DNA of 64,000 nucleotides from Mycobacterium sp. DL. Lineage in GTDB: Bacteria; Actinomycetota; Actinomycetes; Mycobacteriales; Mycobacteriaceae. The notes beneath the pieces are model-generated. The model worked only from the letters and a program-made list of their open reading frames with translations, did not search any database and was not told the DNA's origin. The position numbers and the translations under genes were made by a program. Location of the stretch: positions 1,612,001-1,676,000 of the forward strand of contig NZ_CP155796.1 of the NCBI RefSeq assembly GCF_039729195.1, written 5' to 3'. This document shows, one piece after another, positions 25,573-34,062 of this stretch. The first letter of the stretch is position 1, and every line of letters begins with the position of its first letter.

Positions 25573-25576
25573 GAGG

Positions 25577-26407
<831 letters not shown>

Positions 26408-26420
26408 TCATCCTGTGTCG

Positions 26421-27455
26421 GTGACCTACGACCCGGGGCGTCGCGGGAGCAGCGGTCGCGCTCCTGTGCTGCGCGACGACTGGCGAGAGCCACTTCGCGC
26501 GCAGCGTGACCCGTTGGCCGAGCAGTCAGGACGGCCCAGGTCCAATCGCGACGACCACAAGCGCTGGCGCAAGCAGACCTGGCTCGGCCGCTTCGTCTCC
26601 ACCTACGGCTGGCGTGCCTACGCCCTGCCTGTGCTGGTCGCGCTCACGGTGGTGGTGCTCTACCAGACGATCACCGGCACCAGCGTGCCGCAGGTGACCG
26701 ACGAGGAAGGCCCGGTGCAGGGGCCGCCGACGATCGGCGTCGCCAGCACCGCGATCGTCGGTGCGCCGCCCAGGGGCCTGACGGAGTTCGACGCCAACCT
26801 GCCCACCGGGATCCTGCCCGACGGCGGACCCTTCACCGAGGCCGGGGCCCGGACGTGGCACGTCGTGCCCGGTGCCACCCCGCAGGTCGGCCAGGGCACC
26901 ACCAAGGTCTTCACCTACACCGTCGAGGTGGAGGACGGCGTGGACACCACGACGTTCGGCGGCGACGACGGCTTCGCGCGCATGGTCAGCGAGACGCTGG
27001 CCAACCCCAAGAGTTGGACGCACAACCCGCAGTTCGCGTTCACCCGGATCGACGCCGCATCCGGTATCCAGCCCGACTTCCGGGTGTCGCTGACGTCCCC
27101 GATGACGGTCCGTGGCGGCTGCGGCTACGACATCCCGCTCGAGGCGTCCTGCTACAACCCGGCCTACGAGGGTCAGCCACGGGTGTTCATCAACGAGGCG
27201 CGCTGGGTTCGTGGCGCCGTGCCCTTCCAGGGGGACGTCGGTTCCTACCGGCAGTACCTGATCAACCACGAGGTGGGCCACGCCATCGGCTACCAGCGTC
27301 ACGAGCAGTGCGCGGAGAACGGTGAGCTGGCGCCGATCATGATGCAGCAGACGTTCTCGACCAGCAACGACGACGCGGCGCGATTCGACCCGGGGACCGT
27401 CGTCGCCGATGGCAAGACCTGCCGGTTCAACCCCTGGCCCTATCCGATCGCCTGA
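26421..27455 (+). CDS. DUF3152 membrane-anchored putative zinc metalloprotease
   Basis: About 344 residues. A basic cytosolic N-terminus is followed by one membrane helix (AYALPVLVALTVVVLYQTI, ~70-88) and an extracytoplasmic domain. Near the end is HEVGHAIGYQRH, an HExxH zinc site followed by G and a third histidine, then a methionine in APIMMQQ as in a metzincin Met-turn. The third histidine is one residue later than in classic metzincins (HExxHxxGxxxH). GTG 26421 is preferred; GTG 26415 is possible. It corresponds to Rv3207c by position. Protease activity is inferred only. Confidence 0.8.
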   Translation: MTYDPGRRGSSGRAPVLRDDWREPLRAQRDPLAEQSGRPRSNRDDHKRWRKQTWLGRFVSTYGWRAYALPVLVALTVVVLYQTITGTSVPQVTDEEGPVQGPPTIGVASTAIVGAPPRGLTEFDANLPTGILPDGGPFTEAGARTWHVVPGATPQVGQGTTKVFTYTVEVEDGVDTTTFGGDDGFARMVSETLANPKSWTHNPQFAFTRIDAASGIQPDFRVSLTSPMTVRGGCGYDIPLEASCYNPAYEGQPRVFINEARWVRGAVPFQGDVGSYRQYLINHEVGHAIGYQRHEQCAENGELAPIMMQQTFSTSNDDAARFDPGTVVADGKTCRFNPWPYPIA

Positions 27456-27467
27456 TCCCCACGTTTC

Positions 27468-27527
27468 GCGAGCGCGCGTGTCTGTGCGTCTTCGCTCGGC
27501 GTGTCGCGTGCAAATGAGCACGCTCGC
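27468..27527. repeat. Intergenic hairpin of the GCGAGCGCGCGTGT family
   Basis: Ends 27468-27477 and 27518-27527 are inverted with one wobble. The left 17 bases are identical to those at 56765-56781. It lies between two genes of the same direction. Confidence 0.6.
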
Positions 27528-27620
27528 CGCCGCCGAGCAGGCGGGAAGTGTCCGGCCCTCGTTGCTGTTGACTGGGTGTACCTGTTGAGATGGTTCCCAC
27601 AGCCAACCAAGGAGAACTCG

Positions 27621-28799
27621 GTGTCGACACCGTTGCCGCCGCTGGTAGAGCCAGCGGCTGAGCTCACTCGCGAGGAGGTGGCGCGCTACAGCCGCCACCT
27701 CATCATTCCCGACCTCGGCCTGGACGGGCAGAAGCGGTTGAAGAACGCCCGCGTCCTGGTCATCGGCGCCGGAGGCCTGGGCTCGCCGGCGCTGCTCTAC
27801 CTCGCCGCCGCCGGCGTGGGGACCATCGGGATCGTCGAATTCGACGTCGTCGACGAGTCCAACCTGCAGCGTCAGATCATCCACGGCCAGTCCGACATCG
27901 GCCGGTCGAAGGCCCAGAGTGCGCGCGACTCCATCAAGGAGATCAACCCGCTCGTCGACGTCCGACTGCACGAGGTCCGCCTGGAACGGGACAACGCCGT
28001 CGAGCTGTTCGAGCAGTACGACCTCATCCTCGACGGCACCGACAACTTCGCCACCCGCTACCTGGTCAACGACGCCGCGGTGCTGGCGGGCAAGCCCTAC
28101 GTGTGGGGTTCGATCTACCGCTTCGAAGGCCAGGTCTCGGTGTTCTGGGAGGACGCCCCCGACGGTCTCGGCCTCAACTACCGCGACCTCTACCCGGAGC
28201 CGCCGCCGCCGGGGATGGTTCCGTCGTGTGCCGAGGGCGGCGTCCTGGGCATCCTCTGCGCATCCATCGCCTCGGTGATGGGTACCGAGGCGATCAAGCT
28301 GCTCACCGGAATCGGCGATCCGCTGCTCGGCCGGTTGATGGTCTACGACGCTCTGGACATGAGCTACCGGACGATCAAGATCCGCAAGGATCCCGCCACC
28401 CCGAAGATCACCGAGCTCATCGACTACGAGGCGTTCTGCGGCGTGGTGTCCGAGGACGCGGCCCAAGCCGCGGCGGACGCCACCGTCACCCCGCGGGAGC
28501 TGCGGGAGATGCTCGACTCCAGCCACAAGTTCGCGCTGATCGACGTCCGCGAGCCCGTCGAGTGGGACATCAACCACATCGAGGGTGCTGAGCTCATCCC
28601 GAAGTCGACGATCGAATCCGGCGATGGCCTGGCGAAACTGCCGCACGATCGGGTGCCGGTGCTCTACTGCAAGACCGGTATCCGGTCGGCCGAGGCGCTG
28701 GCGGTGATCAAGAAGGCCGGGTTCTCCGACGCGATGCATCTGCAGGGCGGCATCGTGGCCTGGGCCAAGCAACTCGAACCCGACATGGTGATGTACTAA
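27621..28799 (+). CDS. moeZ: Adenylyltransferase/sulfurtransferase MoeZ (MoeB-rhodanese)
   Basis: A 392-residue fusion of an E1-like MoeB domain and a C-terminal rhodanese domain. The E1 part has VIGAGGLGSPALLYLAAAG (ATP site, residues ~51-70) and DGTDNFATRY. The rhodanese part (~290-392) has ALIDVREPVEW and the active cysteine in VLYCKTGIRSAEAL. In mycobacteria MoeZ activates the sulphur carriers CysO and MoaD2, linking cysteine and molybdopterin synthesis. I see no paired CxxC zinc motif of E. coli MoeB. Start GTG 27621 follows GGAG. Confidence 0.95.
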   Translation: MSTPLPPLVEPAAELTREEVARYSRHLIIPDLGLDGQKRLKNARVLVIGAGGLGSPALLYLAAAGVGTIGIVEFDVVDESNLQRQIIHGQSDIGRSKAQSARDSIKEINPLVDVRLHEVRLERDNAVELFEQYDLILDGTDNFATRYLVNDAAVLAGKPYVWGSIYRFEGQVSVFWEDAPDGLGLNYRDLYPEPPPPGMVPSCAEGGVLGILCASIASVMGTEAIKLLTGIGDPLLGRLMVYDALDMSYRTIKIRKDPATPKITELIDYEAFCGVVSEDAAQAAADATVTPRELREMLDSSHKFALIDVREPVEWDINHIEGAELIPKSTIESGDGLAKLPHDRVPVLYCKTGIRSAEALAVIKKAGFSDAMHLQGGIVAWAKQLEPDMVMY

Positions 28800-28829
28800 C
28801 GCGGGGTTGGCCCCCGTTCCGCTTAGGCT

Positions 28830-29690
28830 GTGGCGGTGACCGCCGAGCGCCCGCCAGATCATGTGCTTGCGGCGTTCGGGCTGTCCGGGGTGCAGCCGGT
28901 GCCGTTGGGATCCAGCTGGGAGGGCGGCTGGCGCTGTGGCGAGGTCGTCCTGTCGATGGTGGCCGATCATGCCCGCGCCGCCTGGTCGGCCAAGGTGCGC
29001 GAGACGCTGTTCGTCGACGGGGTGCGCCTGGCCCGGCCTGTGCGATCCACCGACGGCCGCTACGTCGTCGCGGGCTGGCGAGCGGACACCTACGTCGCCG
29101 GCACCCCCGAACCCCGCCATGACGAGGTGGTTTCGGCAGCGGTGCGCCTGCACGAAGCCACCGGCAAGCTCGAGCGGCCCCGGTTCCTGACCCAGCCGCC
29201 GGTGGCGCCGTGGGCCGATGTCGACGTGTTCATCGCCGCCGACCGCGCGGCATGGGAGGAACGCCCGCTGCACTCCCTGCCGCCCGGGGCCAGGGTGGCG
29301 CCGGGGACCTCGGACGGGCAGAAGTCCGTCGACCTGATCAATCAGCTCGCGGCGCTGCGCAGGCCCACCAAGAGCACGAGCCAGCTGGTGCACGGCGACC
29401 TCTACGGCACGGTGCTTTTTGCCGGCACCGCAGCACCCGGCATCACCGACATCACGCCCTACTGGCGACCGCCCGCGTGGGCCGCGGGCGTGGTGGTGGT
29501 GGATGCGCTGTCGTGGGGTGAGGCCGACGACGGACTGATCGAGCGATGGAATCCGCTGCCGGAATGGTCGCAGATGCTGTTGCGCGCGTTGATGTTCCGG
29601 CTCGCCGTGCACGCGTTGCATCCGAGGTCGACGGCTGCGGCGTTCCCGGGGCTGGCCCGCACGGCGGCGTTGGTTCGCCTCGTCCTCTAG
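28830..29690 (+). CDS. Aminoglycoside-phosphotransferase-fold protein, TIGR02569 type (Rv3205c-like)
   Basis: A 286-residue actinobacterial protein of unknown function. It shows weak kinase-fold marks: LVHGDLYGTVLF resembles the HGDLxxxN catalytic loop of APH enzymes but lacks the asparagine, and a DITPYWR segment stands where the metal-binding D is expected. Loss of these residues suggests it may not phosphorylate anything. GTG 28830 or 28836 may be the start. It lies 30 bases after moeZ and is probably co-transcribed. Confidence 0.75.
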   Translation: MAVTAERPPDHVLAAFGLSGVQPVPLGSSWEGGWRCGEVVLSMVADHARAAWSAKVRETLFVDGVRLARPVRSTDGRYVVAGWRADTYVAGTPEPRHDEVVSAAVRLHEATGKLERPRFLTQPPVAPWADVDVFIAADRAAWEERPLHSLPPGARVAPGTSDGQKSVDLINQLAALRRPTKSTSQLVHGDLYGTVLFAGTAAPGITDITPYWRPPAWAAGVVVVDALSWGEADDGLIERWNPLPEWSQMLLRALMFRLAVHALHPRSTAAAFPGLARTAALVRLVL

Positions 29691-29699
29691 CTGTGTGTG

Positions 29700-29719
29700 C
29701 CGCGGAATAGCATTCCTGG
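29700..29719. repeat. Single arm of the 1274-1337 hairpin family
   Basis: The 20 bases CCGCGGAATAGCATTCCTGG equal one arm at 1318-1337 (reverse complement) exactly. No proper second arm is found; only a short ACAGCCCTGG remnant follows at ~29740. It again lies between convergent genes, and looks like a decayed copy. Confidence 0.65.
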
Positions 29720-29757
29720 CTGTAATCAGGCCTCGATCAACAGCCCTGGCTTCACAC

Positions 29758-30054
29758 TCAGAAGCTGTGGCGGTACTCCCGCAGCACAATTCGGCCGTCT
29801 GCGGCGAGCACGCCCTCGGACCGCAGCAGCTCCAACTGGCGCGTCGCCAGGTGCGGTGCAGGCTTGCCGGACGCCGTGATCACCCGGTGCCACGGCAGGT
29901 CCGATGAATCGGTGCGCATGATCCAGCCGACGATGCGGGCGCTGGAAAGCCCCGCTGCATCGGCGATGTCACCGTAGGTGGCGACCGCGCCCGTCGGGAT
30001 GGACGCGACGAGTGCACGAACCGTCTCCACCTGCTCGTCGGTGATCGCCGCCAT
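29758..30054 (-). CDS. Alkyltransferase-like protein (MGMT family, ATL)
   Basis: A 98-residue protein consisting only of the DNA-binding MGMT domain. In place of the active-site PCHR it has PWHRV, so it cannot accept alkyl groups. The arginine finger helix (SSARIVGWIMR) is kept. Tryptophan-type ATLs (E. coli YbaZ, S. pombe Atl1) bind O6-alkylguanine and hand it to nucleotide excision repair. ATG 30054 starts one base after the lipV stop, so it is downstream in that operon. Position matches Rv3204. Confidence 0.9.
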   Translation of the reverse strand: MAAITDEQVETVRALVASIPTGAVATYGDIADAAGLSSARIVGWIMRTDSSDLPWHRVITASGKPAPHLATRQLELLRSEGVLAADGRIVLREYRHSF

Positions 30055-30055
30055 G

Positions 30056-30838
30056 TCAGGCCAGCCGGTCGCGGATCACCGCCGCCGTCTCGGCGGGTTT
30101 GGCCAGCGGCACCATGTGGTCACAATCCCATTCCAGCAGAGCAAAACTCGCCCCCAACCCGGCGTCGAGGGTGGTGATCAGTTGGTCGTGGGCATACGGC
30201 GGGTCGGTGCGGGTGGCGCGTATAAGCGTGGTCGGCGTGCCGCGACGGGGCAACGCGACGGGTCGGGTGAGTTCACTCCAGTAGGACAGCATCGCGGGGA
30301 CGCTGATCCGCCAGCCCACCCGGCCGTTCGGCAAGGAGACGAGATGTTCGTTGAGTTCGCGTTCCAGTTCATCGGGGGCCACATCGCCCCAGGAACCGTC
30401 CGCCTTCTCGGCCCTCGCTTCCTCACGGTCGGTGTAGTCCGGTGAGTCGTACATGCTGTCGGCGATCTCGCGCATCCGCCGCCCGTTCAACGCCACCGCC
30501 GGATCAAGCAGTACCAGCCCGCTGATCAGGTCCGGGCGCGCCGCCGCGAGGCTCAGGGCGATCGCCCCGCCGAACGAGTGTCCGACGGCGACCACCGGTC
30601 CCGCGGCCTCGGCTTCGACCAACGCGGCGAGTCCGGCGACATTGGCGTCGATCGTCCACGGCGCATCCCAGGACGACCGGCCGTGACCCAGCAGATCGGG
30701 AGCGACGACGGCAACGTCGGGTAGGTGGCCGTCGAACAGCGTCTCCCAGCGGCGGCCGTGTCCCGTCAGGCCGTGGATGGCCAGTACCCGGGCCGGCCCG
30801 GACGGCCCGAATCGGTAGGTGTGCAGCGCGTCGGTCAC
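30056..30838 (-). CDS. lipV: Alpha/beta hydrolase (LipV-like)
   Basis: A 260-residue single-domain hydrolase. The oxyanion HGLTGHGRRW comes first, the nucleophile elbow is AVGHSFGGAI (Ser ~110), the acid is in the TLIRATRTDPP region and the histidine in WDCDHMVPLA. Substrates are probably esters or lactones. Start GTG 30838. Position matches Rv3203 (lipV). It is divergent from adnA. No signal peptide is seen. Confidence 0.87.
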   Translation of the reverse strand: MTDALHTYRFGPSGPARVLAIHGLTGHGRRWETLFDGHLPDVAVVAPDLLGHGRSSWDAPWTIDANVAGLAALVEAEAAGPVVAVGHSFGGAIALSLAAARPDLISGLVLLDPAVALNGRRMREIADSMYDSPDYTDREEARAEKADGSWGDVAPDELERELNEHLVSLPNGRVGWRISVPAMLSYWSELTRPVALPRRGTPTTLIRATRTDPPYAHDQLITTLDAGLGASFALLEWDCDHMVPLAKPAETAAVIRDRLA

Positions 30839-30939
30839 CCGCTTGATGCTGCCAGCCGACGAACCCGTACGCGAACGGGTGGGTCGGTCCCCGCCGCAGG
30901 ACAGCGCAACTTGTCGGACCCCCGTGGTGTCATTCCCTC

Positions 30940-33900
30940 ATGTCTGCGCCACACATCGAGCTCACACCGGCCGCACTGGGTCGCCGCGAGATGCGCGGTA
31001 CCGTGCGAGTGCTCGGTGGGGCCGGAACCGGGAAGAGCAGGCTGCTGGTGGACACGGCGGCCGAACATCTGCGCGCGGGACGCGATCCGGAATCGGTTCT
31101 GCTGCTGACGGGTTCGGCGCGTCTGGGCACCCAGGCCAAGGCCGCGATCACAGCGACACTGCTCGGCTCCGGTGAACGCACGGTGGTGCGCGAGCCGCTG
31201 GTGCGCACGGTGCATTCGTACGCGTTCGCGGTGTTGCGGCTCGCCGCGCAGCGCAACGGGACCCCACCGCCGAGGTTGATCACCAGCGCCGAGCAGGACG
31301 GCATCATCCGCGAGTTGCTCGCCGGTGACGTCGAGGACGGTGACGATTCGCCGGTTCGTTGGCCGGCGCGGCTTCGATCGGCGCTCAGCACCGTGGGTTT
31401 TGCCGCCGAACTTCGCGACCTGCTGGCGCGCTGCAGCGAGCGTGGAGTCGATCCCGCTGCGCTGCAACGCATCGGGCGACTGGCAGGCCGGCCGGAGTGG
31501 CAGGCGGCGGGCCGTTTCGCGCAGACCTACGAGCAGGTCATGCTGCTGCGCTCGGCGGTCGGAATGGCTGCGCCCCAGGCCACTGTCCCTGCACTGGGTG
31601 CCGCCGAACTCGTCGGTGCCGCGCTGGAGGCCTTCGCGATGGACGCCGATCTGCTGGCCGCCGAGCGTGCGCGGGTCAAGCTGCTCCTGGTCGACGACGC
31701 CCAACACCTCGACCCGCAGGCGGCCCGGCTGGTGGAGGTGCTCGCGGCGGGAACGGAACTCACCGTCATCGCCGGTGATCCGCATCAGACCGTGTTCGGC
31801 TACCGGGGTGCCGACCCCGCGCTGCTGCGTGGTGAGGGGCCCACGCTCACGCTCACCGAGTCACACCGTTGCGCAACCCCGTTGGCCGATGCCATCGGCG
31901 CGGTCGCAGGCCGGCTTCCCGGCCGCGACGGTAGCCGGCCGTTCACCGGTATCGACACGCCTGAGGTTCCCTCCGGCTTGGCGGTCCGGATCGCCGCGTC
32001 GGCGCACGCCGAGGCAGCGCTGATCGCCGACGCACTGCGACGCGCACACCTCGTCGACGGCGTGCCGTGGACGCAGATGGCAGTGATCGTGCGGTCGGTG
32101 CCGCGGATGGGGGCGGCGCTGGGTCGCGCACTGTCCGCCGCGGGCGTTCCGGTGGACGTACCCCACAGCGACGCGGCGCTGGCGGATCAGCCCGCGGTGC
32201 GTGCATTGCTGACGGTGCTGGAGGCCACTGCGGACGGCGTCGACGGGGAGCGGGCACTGGCGCTGTTGACCGGCCCGATCGGCCGCGTCGACCCAGTGTC
32301 GCTGCGCCAGTTGCGGCGAGCGTTGCGCCGGGGCGCACCGGGATCACCGGGCGGTTTCGGGGATCTGCTCGTCGACGCCCTGCACCACGGATCCGGCACG
32401 CTCTCCGACGACCACGGGCGCGCTCTGCGACGGGTGCGTACCGTGCTGGCGGCCGCACAACGCTGCACCGACGACGGCCGGGACCCGCGACACACGTTGT
32501 GGCAGGCGTGGCACCGCTCGGGTCTGCAGCGGCGGTGGCTGACCGCCAGTGAACGTGGCGGCCCGGCCGGAGCACAGGCCGACCGCGACCTCGATGCCGT
32601 CACCGCGATGTTCGACGTGGCAGAGCAGTACGTCGAGCGGACTGCGGGTGCATCGCTGCGGGGGTTGGTCGACCACATCACGGCCCTGACACTGCCTCCG
32701 GTACGCCGCGACGAAAGCCCGCAGCCCGATGCGGTCGCAGTGCTCAGCGCGCACTCGGCTCTGGGGCGGGAGTGGGATCTTGTGGTGATCGCCGGGGTGC
32801 AGGAAGGGTTGTGGCCCAATGTCTCTCCACGGGGAGGTGTGCTGGCGACCCAGGAACTGGTCGATGTGATCGATGCCGACGCCGGGCAGCGGGGGTTGTC
32901 GAGCCGGGCCCCTCTGCTCGCCGAGGAGCGTCGACTGCTGATCACCGCGATGGGCCGGGCCCGCCATCGGCTCCTGGTGACCGCTGTCGACAGCGACGGC
33001 GACGACGCCATGCTGCCGTCGTCGTTCTGTCGTGAGCTTGCCGCCCTGGCGACCGAACCGGTCGCCGAGGATTCTGCTCCGATCAGGGCTCCGCGGGTAC
33101 TGGCCCCGGCTGCTCTGGTCGGGCGACTGCGCTCGGTGGTGTGCTCCCCGGCGGGCACCATCGACGAGGACGAACGCATCTGTGCCGCAGCGCAGTTGGC
33201 GCGCCTGGCGGAGGCGGGAGTGCACGGCACCAACCCCGAAACGTGGTACGATCTGCGGAACCTTTCCTCAGCCGAGCCGCTCTGGGACGGCGACGATCAT
33301 GTGGTGACGTTGTCGCCGTCCACGCTGCAGATGCTCTCGGACTGTCCGCTGCGCTGGTTGCTGGAACGCCACGGTGGCGCCCCGGGACGGGACGTGCGGT
33401 CAGCGCTGGGGTCACTGGTCCATGCGGTGGTCTCCGAACCCGGCAGGACCGAGTCGCAGATGCTCAGTGATCTCGAAAAGGTATGGAAGCAAATACCTTT
33501 TGACGCTCAGTGGTATGCGGACAACGAACTGGTCCGCCATCTGGAGATGCTGTCGACGTTCCTGCGCTGGCGCTCCGACACCCGCCATGAGCTCACCGAG
33601 GTCGGTACCGAGGTCGATGTCGAGGGGCAGGTGACCCGGCCCGATGGCGAGGTCCCCGCGGTGCGGGTGCGGGGTCGCCTCGACCGCCTCGAACGCGACA
33701 GTGAGGGCAGGCTCGTCGTGGTCGACATCAAGACCGGAAAGAGCCCGGTGAGCAAGGACGACGCTCAGAGCCACGCTCAGCTGGCGATGTATCAGCTGGC
33801 AGTCGCCGAAGGCCTGATCGCCGAGGGCGACGAGCCCGGCGGTGGCCGCTTGGTTTATGTCGGCAAGACCAGCGGTGGTGGTGCGGCCGAGCGCGATCAG

Positions 33901-34062
33901 GCCCCGCTCACCCCGGAGAGCCATGCCGAATGGCGCACGTTGGTGCACCAGGCAGCCGCGGCGACCCAGGGTCCACAGTTCCTCGCGAGGATCAACGACA
34001 GCTGCGCGCACTGCCCGGTACAGGCGATGTGCCCGGCCCAGAACACCAGGAGCGATCAATGA
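30940..34062 (+). CDS. adnA: DNA motor-nuclease AdnA
   Basis: A 1040-residue UvrD-like helicase with a C-terminal RecB-type nuclease, one half of the AdnAB heterodimer that resects double-strand ends in mycobacteria. Walker A is GGAGTGKSRLL (~residues 27-37). The motif II region is degenerate (LLLVDDAQHLD), in keeping with AdnA being the weaker motor. Nuclease residues lie in VRGRLDRLERD and VVVDIKTGKSP (~908-940). Iron-sulphur cysteines are in DCPLRWLLER (~800) and SCAHCPVQAMC (~1020). Its stop overlaps the adnB start. Confidence 0.95.
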   Translation: MSAPHIELTPAALGRREMRGTVRVLGGAGTGKSRLLVDTAAEHLRAGRDPESVLLLTGSARLGTQAKAAITATLLGSGERTVVREPLVRTVHSYAFAVLRLAAQRNGTPPPRLITSAEQDGIIRELLAGDVEDGDDSPVRWPARLRSALSTVGFAAELRDLLARCSERGVDPAALQRIGRLAGRPEWQAAGRFAQTYEQVMLLRSAVGMAAPQATVPALGAAELVGAALEAFAMDADLLAAERARVKLLLVDDAQHLDPQAARLVEVLAAGTELTVIAGDPHQTVFGYRGADPALLRGEGPTLTLTESHRCATPLADAIGAVAGRLPGRDGSRPFTGIDTPEVPSGLAVRIAASAHAEAALIADALRRAHLVDGVPWTQMAVIVRSVPRMGAALGRALSAAGVPVDVPHSDAALADQPAVRALLTVLEATADGVDGERALALLTGPIGRVDPVSLRQLRRALRRGAPGSPGGFGDLLVDALHHGSGTLSDDHGRALRRVRTVLAAAQRCTDDGRDPRHTLWQAWHRSGLQRRWLTASERGGPAGAQADRDLDAVTAMFDVAEQYVERTAGASLRGLVDHITALTLPPVRRDESPQPDAVAVLSAHSALGREWDLVVIAGVQEGLWPNVSPRGGVLATQELVDVIDADAGQRGLSSRAPLLAEERRLLITAMGRARHRLLVTAVDSDGDDAMLPSSFCRELAALATEPVAEDSAPIRAPRVLAPAALVGRLRSVVCSPAGTIDEDERICAAAQLARLAEAGVHGTNPETWYDLRNLSSAEPLWDGDDHVVTLSPSTLQMLSDCPLRWLLERHGGAPGRDVRSALGSLVHAVVSEPGRTESQMLSDLEKVWKQIPFDAQWYADNELVRHLEMLSTFLRWRSDTRHELTEVGTEVDVEGQVTRPDGEVPAVRVRGRLDRLERDSEGRLVVVDIKTGKSPVSKDDAQSHAQLAMYQLAVAEGLIAEGDEPGGGRLVYVGKTSGGGAAERDQAPLTPESHAEWRTLVHQAAAATQGPQFLARINDSCAHCPVQAMCPAQNTRSDQ

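Noticed and set aside
26526..29789. A 1087-codon minus-strand ORF crossing DUF3152, moeZ and the TIGR02569 gene
   Set aside because: It is the antisense shadow of three well-supported genes in high-GC DNA. Its composition is His/Arg/Gly-rich without any domain, and it has no ribosome-binding site.
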